This document shows positions 12,556-26,500 of a DNA stretch of 64,000 bases, in pieces. Numbering within the stretch: position 1 is the first letter of the stretch; each line of letters opens with the position of its first letter. The notes beneath the pieces were generated by a model that ran no database searches, was not told where the DNA came from, and was given only the letters and a program-made list of their open reading frames with translations. The DNA is taken from NCBI GenBank assembly GCA_028583605.1, contig CM053326.1, positions 34,938,931 through 35,002,930 of the forward strand, given 5' to 3'. The position numbers and the translations under genes are program-made. This DNA is from Dastarcus helophoroides. Its lineage: Eukaryota; Arthropoda; Insecta; Coleoptera; Bothrideridae.

Positions 12556-13191
12556 GAAAATTCAGAAAAGACAAAAAAACATTTGAAATTTTCTTTCTGA
12601 ACTTCTCTTTCTCGATCAGTTTCTTTAATTGTAAAATCAAGGGATTTCACACTGGTGTTCAAAAGCAAGTACAAAAATTAGTTACATTTATCACTTATTG
12701 AGAAAAATTTTTGGAATAATACATTAAGAAGAAATTCCGGAGTTTTTGCGGTTTTCTGGATAGTTTACGAGGAGGACTGACACCCTTGAGTCCTTATATT
12801 TTAACTGATTCTAATTAATTCTAAATGACTCCACAAGACAAAGAGTTAAATTACATTCAAATGTTATTTAATTTTTAATACGTGAAAACAAAAATGTTTT
12901 TTTTGTATCAAAACTTTATTTTTTTAAATAGGAACAGAATAGAGGTGTGGTATCAAGAAAAAGTACAATTAATGACGAATCTACCCATTATACAGCTTTG
13001 CTGTGAAATCGGTAGAACTTAAATTACAGTCTGAAACATAAATAGAAAAATTGACGTTTTCTGAGTCAATCAGACAATGACAAGAACCGTCAATTTTTTT
13101 TTATTTTCGACAGACAGATATGCTTTTATTTTTGAGAACCAATATAAACTTTTTTCTTTTTTCTCTTAATAAATTGTGATACTTTTTTTAG

Positions 13192-13322
13192 GAATTTGCT
13201 GTTTGACGAGCTTACCGAAAATTGACCACAAATATTTAGAACATATCGTACCAGCAACATACAATTACACGGTTTTATGCGAAGGAAACGAACCACTAAA
13301 ATGGAAAACCCCATTTGTTAAG
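13192..13322 (+). CDS. Pvr: Pvr exon: start of Ig1
   Basis: 131 bp; acceptor ttttttta-g, donor AAG|gtaaat. Begins with two bases that complete a codon, then encodes [11 protein letters not shown] and an Ig strand with Cys (VLCEGN) and Trp (LKWKTP). Ends in phase 0. The upstream exon must end in phase 1 and was not found. Confidence 0.8.
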
Positions 13323-15507
13323 GTAAATTTTTAATAATTTCATGGCAGATAGATTAATAATTTCAAACTCAATTCAACATTCATTAATGGTAATTTGAAT
13401 TATATGTCTATTGTCTACAATTGTAGAGTTAATTAAAATGATTTATTGCCTTCTTCCTTTAAAATAGCATGGATATCCACAACAATTTAGGTCACAATTA
13501 ATTAGTACCTTCATATCCTCAGTAGAAGTAATAACTTTTTAAAAACGTTTCTATTTAAAAAACAACAACGAAATGCTAAAAAAACTATTAATTCAATTCA
13601 AAAATTACACTGGTCAACAAAATTGAAGTTTTGTCGTGTCACATGAACTTTTTTGTATTTTTTAATAGTGTTGGTTGTCATTTAAAATAAGCAGTTTAAC
13701 ATAACATAAAAAATGTACATTATGAACTTATAATCTTTGTTTTTCTAGATTATTTAGCTTTTAATTGGTTCCTTTTGATCAAGCAGTAGTAGTCAGTCTA
13801 CACCCTTGAGTGTAATCTACCCTGATAAAGTTTTTCCATCATTGGAATGTCCGCATGAAACTTTTATCAGTTCTTATCACTTAGAGCCTCCCAGAGTCCC
13901 CTAATCGTATGAATAAAGTCAAGATATGTGTCTAAAAAATCAATCTTGATCCCCATATTGCAACCCAAAATTTTATACTCCAATAAAAGTTTTTTAACCA
14001 AATATCTTTAGATGTCACTATTATGATAAACGAAAAATTTTCCAATTAAATTTTTGAAGCATCTTCATGCTGATTTTTTCAAAACATATTTCTAGAAAAA
14101 TCCAATATTTGGAAAAAGCTTTCAAAATTTTCGAATTTACATTTACCTGTAAGCATAAAATTAAAGGTCAAAATACTGAGCTGTAAGCTGAAAGTTGATA
14201 AATAAAAAAAGCAATAAACTCGAAAAATTAACATTTCGATATTAAAAGACGAAATTTAGAAAGTGACAATCTGTAAAAAAAAGATTGAAATTTTTAGCAA
14301 TTAAGTAAAAATTTAATGTTTAATTTTGAGATTTACATTTAAAGTTGAAATTTCAATGGAAATTTCATTCTTATTAAAGAAAATTTTTAGTTTGTATCCG
14401 AAATGAAAAAAAAGACAATTTTAAATACAGTACATTTCCAGAGGAAGTCTAATGAAATTCAAAGAAGACATTTTTCTTCTTTTTTTGTACATTTATGTAC
14501 CTTTAAAATTAAAATTTTTATACAACTAATTGAATGTAACATTTTTAGGATGAATATTTACCCTGGACAAAAATTTCAGTCATTGAAACTGAGCCGAGGC
14601 ATTTCATGTACAGATATGCCTCAAAGTTGGTAATACAAAATGCTTCGTTTCCCTTCACAGGCTATTACTACTGTTATTATGGAAACCAAAAATTTGAGGA
14701 AAGTGAAGCAGCCAAAATATATCTATACATGCAAGGTAAGCAGATGAAATACAAACAGATTACATTGATCAAGAAAACATTTTTTTTATGTTTGCTTTAC
14801 TTTATCCATTAAATCTATTAATTTTGACAGGAAAAGAAATTATCAGCTCTAGGTTCTGTGATATATGGACTATGTGGAAATACTTATTTTAACGGATTAT
14901 TAGAAAAGGGATACATTATAATTACATATACCACAACATTGAAAGTCAATTTGTTTTTTTTTATGACAGGCACATTTTAAGAGTTTGAAATCAATGAAAA
15001 AAGACCAATCAAACAGATGGGTCCGGATAAAATGTGATAGCTTCATGAGATCGTTGATTTTTGTCTCGTCTCTCTTGTAACGGAGTTCTAGAGTTTCTCT
15101 ACACAAACAACAGCATTAATCATTGTTCAAGGGCCCTGATATCCTTGTTCTATTACAGAAATATTCTGACGTAATCTTCCTTACACTCATCTAATGATCT
15201 GATCGCTCCAACAACCACGAAGGAAAAAATCTAAGTGGAAGAGGAGAAAATGAATTTTAAAGAACATATATTACATGTTACATTTAGATTCTGTTAATTA
15301 TGCAGGAAGTATGGCTACCAACATTCACTGATGTAGTTGTCGTCTCTTTTGTTCCTTAACAATTTATGACTATTTTCCTTTAGGGGTTTTAAAAATTTCT
15401 TTTTTGTTTATCGAAAACTCGTTCAAAGCAGGATTCTATAACTTGTCGCATTTGTGGCTTAACAAAAAGATATACCTTATTCCTAATTAAAGAAATTGGT
15501 CTCTTAA

Positions 15508-15552
<45 letters not shown>

Positions 15553-17556
15553 TTTAATTTAATCCACTCTCAAAGAGTAACCCCATTATGCTTTCAAAGC
15601 ACTGGGAATAGGATGCGGAAACAAGGATAGATGGCGATGAAACGTCTTCTTAAACAAGGATAGGTTGTAATTTTTGGGGAAAATTCCTTTCGGTAACAAG
15701 TTCCATAACTTGGAAGTTCTATAGAAAAGAGTCTCCGCAGACAGAAGTTCTCACTGTGTCAAGCTGGACAGCCCAGGAATTTGCTGTCTCCGACTGTCTA
15801 GTATGCCTCAAGAATCTTGTCCTTGGAGGGATCAATCCTATTCGTTCCTGAGAGCATCTTCCATGATAGTACTTACAGAAAAGAGACAAGTTACCAACCA
15901 TACGCCTGTGCTCTAGTGTTTCAAGAGAATCGGTCAGACTCTTGTCATCAATTATGTGAATCGCTCTTCTTTGAATTGAATCCAAGAGAGCTAAAGTGTG
16001 TTTTGAGGCTGAACTATAAACGTGAGAACAGTATTCCAGTATTGGCCTAACTTGGGCTTTGTATAGTGTAATTAGCTGATGAGATATGAAGTACTTTTTA
16101 GCTCTAAAAAGAAAGCCTAGCTTCTGAGAGGCCGATGTGGCAATGACGCGCACATGATCGTCTCAAGAGAAGTTAGTGCTCGCATTCACTCCTGGGATAG
16201 ATAGATTAGATCCCATGGGAAGGATTTTACCGTCCATTAGTATGTTTGTTGCATTATCAATTGATGTTTTCTTAGAAAAAACCGCGGCCTGAATTTTTGA
16301 AGCGTTGAAGTCGACCAAATTGTTCTTACCCCATTTCAGAATAATCCCGAGATCCCGATTAATCGTCTGTATCTGCTGTTCCCTTAGTCAATCTGAAGGA
16401 GCGATAGATAATGGTTTGTCGGAGAAAAAAGATGACACACGGTTACTATCATCTACGTAGCTGTATATAGGATTGGAAGTTGAAGCTAAGAGCTCGTTTA
16501 TGTGTAACAGAAATAGAATAGGAGACAAACAGACCCCTGAAGCATCCCTGCGTTAATCGCAAATGTCTTAGATGTGATGCCATCTTTGTGGTTCACACCC
16601 TTGAAAAAGTTTTTCATCAAACTCTCGAAAATAAAATAGAACAACTATGGATGGCTATGAGAAGAATGAATGTCGGAGAAAAATGGATAAATATAACACA
16701 AAGATTATACAAACACAAAAGTGCAAATAAAAATAGGCAACAAATTGACAAAACCAATAAACATAACGAACTGAAGCAAGGATGCGGTCTATCACCCAAT
16801 ACAAGGAAATATATTACACTCACTACTGTTGGCGGACGACCAAATTATTTTTGCACAAGAAAAAGAGGACATGGAGTATGTGATAAGGAAACTGAAAGAA
16901 GAATATGAATTATGGGGGCTTAATAAGCAAAACTGAATACCTATGTATTGGGCAAGAGGTTGCAGATTTTAATCTAGAGAACAAAACTGTCACCAGCTGC
17001 CACACCTTTAGAAATCTAGGATCAACAGTACATCAGTATAAGATACATAGAAACAAAAATAGCACGAGGAAGACAAGCTACAAGAGCAGCACTTCACAGA
17101 TTGATATGGAGCAACACTTACTAAAGATAACAAAAAAAGGATTTTTCAAAGCATAGTACAAAATATTACTCTATATGGTACAGAAGTATGGCCAGTAACA
17201 AATACAATAAGCAATAAAATAAGAACAGTGGAATTAGACTTTATGAGGCAGTGCCTACAAATAACAAGGGACCAAGTGAGAACTGAAGAAATATGGAAGT
17301 AAAATGTTCAATAACAAGAAAGCTAGAAAACAGAGCACTGCATTGGTACGGACACGTCCAAAGGATGCCAGAACAAGGATGGCCAAATCGGGTATTGGAA
17401 TAGGAACCGCCAGAGAGAAGACAGAGAGGACGACCAGCATTAAAATGAGAAACCTATATTGGACATGCAATGATAGATAGAGATCTGAGAGCAGGGGACT
17501 AGGATGTAAGAGAGCTATGGAGGGAAAAAACAGCGAACACATACCGGGAAAGAGCC

Positions 17557-17588
<32 letters not shown>

Positions 17589-20500
17589 AGAAGAAGAGGA
17601 AGGTTTCTCAATGGATTAGTGTCCGTAGTTCATTTACCTATGATCTTACCGACGTAATAAAATCAGGCTACCGGCTACATTTGACACAAATGAATTTGAA
17701 GTTGCGGGCGACATGCCTGCAACCTCTCAGAAATCGATTTTTTTCCCACTTGATTTATAGCATTGACATTTTGAGCATCGCTTAAGTGCATTGGCATATT
17801 GCAAATAGCTTTTAAGCTTGTTGTCAATGATAAATGTATATTTGACTATGTCAAATTTTGCGATGACTACGGTTTAAGGACTAAATTACATGATGCAATT
17901 TTAGCGTTCAAATTTGGATGACGGCGACTTTTCATGTTTTGAAGTTCATCAAAGGAACTTCTCCTAGCGGTTATAAAAAGACATCCGTTATTTATGTTAT
18001 TTTTTTTTAGATCCTGAACACTTGGCTGTGTCCGAAGAATCCCTCGAGACCCTACTCGTAACTCAATACAGCAACGCTGTCATACCATGCAGACCAACTT
18101 CTCCGGACGTAAATGTTGACTTGACACTCGTTGGAGGTGAAAAGGTAAATAGAACTGATAGCCAAACTTTGTGTATATATGTATGTACAACTTAAAAAAA
18201 ACATAATTTGATCTAAAGAGGTGACTCTCTTAAGGTTACCTAGCATCTTTAACTTGCTCAGTACAATGTAATTATAAAAGGTACAAAACGCAGCTTTGCT
18301 TTTGTGACTGTAAATAATACAATATTTAGCTGGGTGGGTTCTCAAGTGAATAGGAAAGACATTTCGTAATTATAAAATATAACTGACAGCTATCAATCGT
18401 CATGGGTACTCCACCTGAGAAACCAAGCTCTCTAAAAATCCAAAGAGTAACTTCACTCTTTGTCTTTTGCAATGTACTATACTACTGTTATACTAATATT
18501 TTATATTTCTGTCTAAATTAATAAAACTCACTCTAAATCACGACAAAAGCACAATTACGTTAAAGCACAATTTACACCAGCGGATTTCGCACCTTGTCCT
18601 TCTAACACAACCCTAGCTAAACTTCTCGGGTTGTACATATCTGTTAACAACGTTTCTGCTGATTTAAACCGCCTGGATACTAACAATTGCTTAGTTTTGT
18701 ACAACTTATTAACAGGCTCTTCAGATTTCCGCTGACACTCTTTACGAAGACAACACATACTACACATACGATCCAAGAATTGGGTTTACAACGAATCGAA
18801 CACAGGAGGTGGATAGTGTATTATTTATCTGCTATTTCTACAGGGATGGTGTTCGAACAAATAGCACACTAATCATGGAAGTAGAGAGTAGGTACACCAC
18901 ACATATCATCTCAGAGTCTTAGGTCAATCGCATATATTTTTCAGTTGAAAATTACAAAAGCATTTTTAAGTTAAATAAATAAAAAGCCATTTCTTATATA
19001 TGATACCTCTTTCGTCATTTTCCATTTTTTTTTTGCTTAGCCTGACAACAGCTATATTTGACTTATATTTTTTTTATTATTATTATTACAAAAATAAGGA
19101 AGGAGGGCACAGACCTATATATTCCATTAATATAAAAAGTATTGTAAAAAATCAAAAATTATACCAGAGCTAAAAATAAAAGTTGCTGTTAAGTTGTTCT
19201 CTCCAGGTGTCATAGTTGTTTTTGAATGAACTGACGGATGGTGTAGGTGTCACAGTTGTTCTTGAATGAACTAACGAATAATTCGTCGACAACAGCAGGA
19301 GATAGATTATTCCACAAGTTGACAGTCTTATTTGATAGAAAATTATATGAAATATTTCTTACGTTTTTGATAAGATATTGAGAAGTTTCTTAGCTCTTAG
19401 GTGAAATAGGTTTTTAATAAAACTATTGCTCAAAATAAATAATTGAAAATGTTGATAAGAATCATAAAGCATTTTTTTCTAAAAGTTTTTATCACGAAAA
19501 ATATGTTACGTTCTTTGGTTATTTTTGGGCATTTTCTTGCTTCGCTCTATTTTATACAATATCAGCTATTACAGTGATTTCGTCTACATTTTAAATGCCT
19601 TTATAACTTATTGGAAAAACTGTCTAAAACTGAAGTGAGTTTTTAAATCTCCAAAATTTACTCATAAATTTGTTTCGTTTAATGGTTTACTTTGTCTGTG
19701 CTCTTCATTAAGAGCCAGATTTAATAAATCGTTGTAAGGTAACGATAGATGATACTGTCGATCAAAAATACAGCGAGTCACAGCTTAAATGATGCAATGA
19801 GCATACAACAGATAAAACTACTGGCACAAACATACAGAAATAACTAAACACAAAGAAAGAGTTACTAATAGTTATAAACCTTTGCAAATATAGTTTAAAC
19901 TTTATTGTATGTCAAGCTCTAAAAGTAATGTACCTGACAAAAAAATACAAACAAACGGATGTGCCTATAAATGGAGCTCACAGCTAAAATGATGCAGTCA
20001 CTATACTAGCCATAAAATACCATAAATTTGTGTTTTATTAGTAATCTAAAGGTCTCTCTTTGTTATCAATAATTGCCCGTAATCTTTTGGGCATTGGCTC
20101 TACTAAAATTTGGATGTATTGAAGAAATTGCCTTTCGTTCCTCAATGATCATGTTTAACTCATTTTTATTGTTTACCTTATGTTTAGCGACTTTTTTCTC
20201 TCTATTATATAAACGTTAGATGTTAGTGGTGGTGTATTAAGACACGCCAAAATGATAGTGGTGGTGTATTAAGACACGCCACACAATTTCGAAATAACCA
20301 TTCTCGTACATTACACTCTGAAAGTTTTGGGTTGTTGTAAAAAAATTGAAAATTCTGTTGAATATTTAATTTTTTAGCACCATATTGAACGAATTGTTTT
20401 AAAATATTGAAACAGTAATACTAACCCATTCTACCGTCACTAAAATGTATTTTGCCGACCCTGACAAAAGACATACAACCCCAAAGCATCACGTGTTGAC

Positions 20501-23500
20501 CATCCTATTAAACTGAAAATTTCAAATTCTTAAGTTTTAATCCTTCTTTAGGTTTTCTCTTAAAGTTATCTTCCCATCTGATGAAAAAAGTCAATAATTT
20601 TTTCCTCATCATTGGCCCTTGTCACCTGCAGCATAATTTACAGCAGGGATGAGCAACCTTTTTTTACAGCAGCCAATTACAAGACTAACAATTTTGCGCG
20701 GGCCGCATGTGAGAAAAATATGAATGCTGGGGCGCTTGCACCCCCTGGTTCATTGGAGGACTTTCCAATTCTTCAGAATTCATCCTTTCCTTGAAACATT
20801 TTTTCGAAATTTCTACCGTTTTCTCAAGTTTTGTATTTTTTTACAAAATTTGACTTTTTCTTTTAAAATTTTGCATTTATTCATAAAATTTGCCTTCTTT
20901 TATCAAACATAACCGTCAAAATTTTGAATTTAAAAGTTCCTCGTTTTTTTTCTAAAATTTCTCACTTCTCGAAATTCGACTTTTCCTGAAAATTTCGCCT
21001 TTTTTTTATTCTGAAAATTTCAGCTTGTTTCTTAAATTTGCCTTTTTTTCGAAATCTGGTCGATCTTTTGACAAAAAGATATATTTTAAGAAATTTAAAA
21101 TTTTTGTGAAAGGACAAAAATTTCTTTGTAAATTTCAACCCTTTTTTAATCCAAATTTTTGGTTGTTTCAACTTGTTCGTCAAAATTTCGATGTGTTATC
21201 ACAATATTTGACATTTTCTGACGCCTGTTGAGACAAGGTAGGGAGTCTGTCTTCCTCTGACTCGTCCAGACAGTCAAAGAAAATAAATATTCCATTTTTC
21301 TTTTAAAATTTACTCTTTTTCTGAATTTCAATTAAGATTAAATGCTTTTTTTTCAAAATTTAGACCTTTTTTGCAAAATTGCTCTTACAATATCGTCTTT
21401 TTTTCGGAGTTTTGACTATTTTTTTGCCTTTTTTTTAATTTGACTTTATTTGGACAATTTTTTGCCCATTTCAAAATTTTCTCAAATTTTTTTTTCAAAT
21501 TCCAATATTTTTCTCAACATTTACTAAAAATTTCGATCTTTTAGATTTTGATTTTTTTAACAATTCTGACTGGCTTCCTAAAATTTGCCTTTTTCAGGAA
21601 ATCTTGATTTTTATCTCAATATCCGATATTTAATATTTCAATAATTTTTTTCTTTTTTTTTTTGGTAAATTCGTCTTTTTTTTCAAAATTTCAAATTTTT
21701 CTAAAATAGTCTTTTACCTAAAATTCGCCTGTTCCTCAAAATTTGTCTTTTTCGAAATTTCCATTTTGTTTTCAAAATCCTACTTTTTGGACTTTTCAAA
21801 TATGGTTTATTTATTTCAAAATTTTGTCATTTTCTTGATTATTTGTCTTTTTCAATAAATTACGACTTTTAGATCAAATGGTTTTATGCTTCTGAAAATG
21901 TTCAGTTTTCTGTTGCTGCGAAAGATATTTTTGGGGATTTCGAGAAAAAGATTTTTTGTAAATTCAACATCTTTACTGAATTTTGAATTTGAGAACAATG
22001 TTTTTGAATCTTGCGATTTTTCTTTCTCAAAGTTGGACTTTTTTTGAAAATTGCGTCTTTTCACAAAATTAGAGCTTTGAAAATTTTGATTTTTTTTAAT
22101 TTTGCACATTTCTCGAGTTTTTGAGAAAGGTTAGGTTTTTATTTTTAATATGATTTATTAAAAATTTCAACGTTTTACATTTTCCTCTTAAAATTGGACC
22201 TTCTTTTGGAAATTTGGAATGGTTCCTAGAAAGTACAATATTTTTTTGTAATTTGTAACGTAATTTTCAAAAATCCTGAATTTTTTACGAAGTCTTTGTT
22301 TTTTCTGATTTTTTAACAATTTTATTCCCGATAATCCAAAATTTTCTAAAATTCATGTTATTCTCCAAATTTTGACTTTTAACTCAAAATTCAATTTTAT
22401 CTGCTTTTGGACAGTTTTATTTAAAATGAAATTATTTCCAAAGGTTTTGACTTTTTCACAAAATTCGTTTATTTTTTTTTAAATCGGATTGAAAATTTAA
22501 TAGAAATCTAAACGATCTGAGAAGAAATCTTAAAAAATAAATTTCTTGAAATCCTAAAAAGTAGATTTTTTGAAAAATTTCAAAAATATGACAAAATTGA
22601 AATAAAATAAAAATTCTGAATTCATATTTTTTAAAAGTTGCATTTTCTTACCTGAATTCGACTTGTTCTGGAAATTACAACTCTTTTTACAAAAATTTCC
22701 TTTTTGAAATTTCGTCTCTTTTACATTTCGACTTTTTCAAAATTTCGACATTTCCTAAAGTTCTTCAAAAAGTTTTTTCCTAAGATAGGGCTTTTTTCAA
22801 AATTTTAACTTTAATTTGAAGTTGCGATGTCTCCAATTCTGTAGTGTTTAAGTAACAATACACATTACTAAGCCAGAAGGTTTTCTTTTTTACCCATGAG
22901 TTTTTTAGAATGATTGTTGTCATGTCCAGATATTTCATGAATCGTGAAAATGTATGTTCTTTTTTTCATCAAATTGTTTGACATTTTCTTCTTCAAAATT
23001 TTTACCTAAAATAGTAGAGCTTATGCGGGCCGCAGAAAAATGTTAGGCAGGCCGCATGTGCCCCGCGGGCCACGTCTTGCTCATCCCTGAATTACAGTGT
23101 TTTTTTACCATTCATTTAACAGTGGCCAGTTGCAGGTGCATGTTAAACAAGTAATATGTACAGAAATTCAAAAGATGGAACCAATAATTTAAAATAAGCT
23201 GGAGATCCATGAAGTGCTCGTACTAAGGAAAGCGAACAGCAGCTTTGGTTCATTGAGATGCAGACTTATCGATGCATTATAAGTTTGGGTGAATTATCAA
23301 TGTTGTGCGACACTTTCCATCATATTTTCAAGTTGAATTTAAATTTATATTTCTACCAAAATCCTATCAGTGCATGAATCAAAGCAGAATGAATGAAATG
23401 TACACAAAACCAAAAATAGGGAATATTTTTTGGTCACTCATAAGTCCAGATCTGTACGGTATAGTACAGATTTTTTGTGATGATATTTCAAGAATCATGT

Positions 23501-26500
23501 GTACACTACCAAGCCGTCATTGTCTGAGTTGAACACAAATATTCGAATAGAAAAGAAGTCCAGATTTACACCCTACAGATTTTTTGTGGTGATATTTGAA
23601 GGATCATGTGTATCAAACCAACGTCACTGCTAGAATTGAACACAAATATTCGAATAAAAGAAATATTTACAATCTCAAGGTCGCAGTGTCGAATGACCCT
23701 CGAAAGTTTGGATGTCTATTTAGATGAATGCAGGAGGATGGTTATTTAAATGATATAATTTGAAAAAAGACAATTTTTATTTTGTAATAGTTCTGGTAAA
23801 CAAATAATTAGCTCAAGAGATCTTGCCATTTTTTTTAATAATTAGTTAAAAGTTGTTGTTGGCCCAATCTATGCTACTATATATCCAAATTTGAAAGAAA
23901 TATACACTTTTGTTTTGATTTTACCGAAAATAGTTCAGTTAATAGTTGATTCGAATTTTTACAAAAAATCAGAATGAAAAAGTTTTCCATCTAAATAGTA
24001 GCTAGGGTAAATGTATCATTATTATTTGCTAACTTTATAAATTTCCGGATAAAATAGGGTTAGATTTCTCTACTCGGCAACTTTTTTACTTGATTTTTAC
24101 GAATATATATGTTTTTAAAGAAAAATAATTGAGGTATAAGTCGTGTTTACAAATTATATAAATAATAAACAAAAAGTTTCACATTATATTATGTGCGATT
24201 GATCTAAAGCTCACAATTGACACATATTAAAATTTACATCTGTCACACTCATCAAACATTGCCATAAACAAATACTAACATCAAATATATTAGACAGAAA
24301 GAGTACTTTTTTTTACATTTACAGAATTTTTTCAATAACTATTTTAAAAGCTGTACATACACGTAAATTAAAAACCGACATATATTTAAAGTTTTTAATA
24401 ATAAGGCTGAAAAATAAATATTATAAACATTAAAGCTTGGTTGATGACAGCTTTGTAATATGAGAAATGTTATATTTTAAGATAAATTTTATTTTCATCT
24501 TTCTTATTTAAAATAAAACGTGGTACACTACTTTGAAAAATTGTAAATTGTAAATTTTTCAAAATAGTGAACCACGAGAAAGAGCCAAAAAACCCTTACG
24601 AATCTTTTCCACTTTTTTAAGTAATTTTTAATATGACTCAGCTACTGAGGCAATATTCACATTTTACACCCAAAAAGAAACACGTTTTCCCTCCCTCGCT
24701 TGCAATTGATTTTCGAACAAGTTGAATTAGGTCGAGTTAGGTGGTTTGGTATTTTCATTAAATTTAAATTTGCAACGAAAAAAACTTTACATTGTTGCGC
24801 GTTATCGGTTCGAATGATTAACACTTGGTGAATTGTAACCACTTTGTTTCTAAACTGAACTCGGAACATTACAATTGTAATTCACTAACACTGTTTAAGT
24901 AACTAACTTATTCATTGACTTCTAACTAACTAACTGGGGGAAAGTCGACCGCCTTATATAGGTCCCGCTTCGGGTTCTAGAAGGAACAAGCAGATAAGAC
25001 TTATCGTTTGCCAAAATTTCTGATACGCTTATCTGCCGTTTGATTTATTATCGCGGTCGCTTCCCCTTTTCAAATTTTCCTAGAAAATGCCTAACTAAAT
25101 TTTATAATTACATTTTGATTACAATATTTTAGAACCTTACAAAAAATGGTTACTCTTTTATTGTAACCAACATCAGAAGTCAGTACAAAATCCTTTCCAC
25201 TGTGACCTTATTCGTTGGAGTATTAGTTGAGAATAAAGGAAGCTGACAAAAATAATCTCTGATATAATTACTATTATTAGCATTATACAAAGAGTATAAT
25301 TATTCATACAGAGCGTTTAAGGTCAAAAAAAAAATAACATATTTATCTTTGAAGTATCGTCCTACAAATAATTAAATCTCAATTAAAAAAATGATACTAT
25401 GACACTTTATTCATTTCCATATATTGCAAGAAGCCATAAAAACCATAGTTTAAACTTAAAACTTAAACCTAGAAACTTTTTTAATCAATAAGTCGCATTG
25501 TAATTAATAATAGATATAGAAATTTTAACATAATTCGTAAATTGTTTGAATCTTTCAAGCTTTTGACTTATTGCATAGTCCGTATACAATGTCGAGTATG
25601 GAAAAAGATTGTTATTTTCCAAGTAAAAATTAGAAATTTCGAGAAAAATTTGAAATTACAAAAGTTACATTTTAAGTCGCGAAAACAATTAAAAAAATTA
25701 AATTTAAGCTCCGAATGTTTTCTACTTTATCTAATATTTATACTTTACACTCCAAATTTATAGACATTTTTTTGCATTTCCGAAAATATAGTTGTTTTCT
25801 CAAAATGCGAAATATTTTCTATTTTTAAAAAATTTCAATTTTGATTTGGAGATTTAAAAAATATATAATTTTTGTGTCGTACAATGTCGACTTTTTTCTT
25901 GCAATTTACAGTTTGAAACTTAGAAGTTTGTAAAATACTTAAACCAAAAGTGCAATTTTTTCGACTTTTATCTTTTTAACATTAAACTCCAAGCAAAGAA
26001 AGATTCCTAAAAAAATATAGAAATTTCTTTTTCATTAAAATGTCGACTTTTATCTTACAATTTTCAGTTTGAACTTGAATTTTTTGAAATACTTAATCTA
26101 AAAGTGCACTTTTTACGACTTTTAGTTTTTTGGCGTTATACTCAAAGCAAAGATTGCCAAAAAAATTGTCTCATTCCCAAATTTCAACTTTAGTTTCGAC
26201 TTTAACGTCAAACCTCGGCCTCTCCAAATTTTGACTGTTTTTCTAAAATTTGGAAATTTAAATTTTTTTGTTTTGAGTATTTCCTAAAGTTTTTCTAATT
26301 TTTTCCAAAATTACCAGTTCCGTAAAATTACAGTTTTAAACTTGAAATCTCTAGAGATTGTTATTTTTATTAATTTCTAATTTCTTTTCTAAAACTTTCC
26401 GGTCTAAACTTGATATTTATTTTGGTTTCCTATATTTCGACTTTAGGCATAATATCTGGACTTTTCATAAATAATTCAACTCCATCTAAAAATTTCGACT

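Noticed and set aside
17255..17611. 118-codon Leu-rich frame
   Set aside because: Antisense of the (GAA)n tail and RTE-like fragment.
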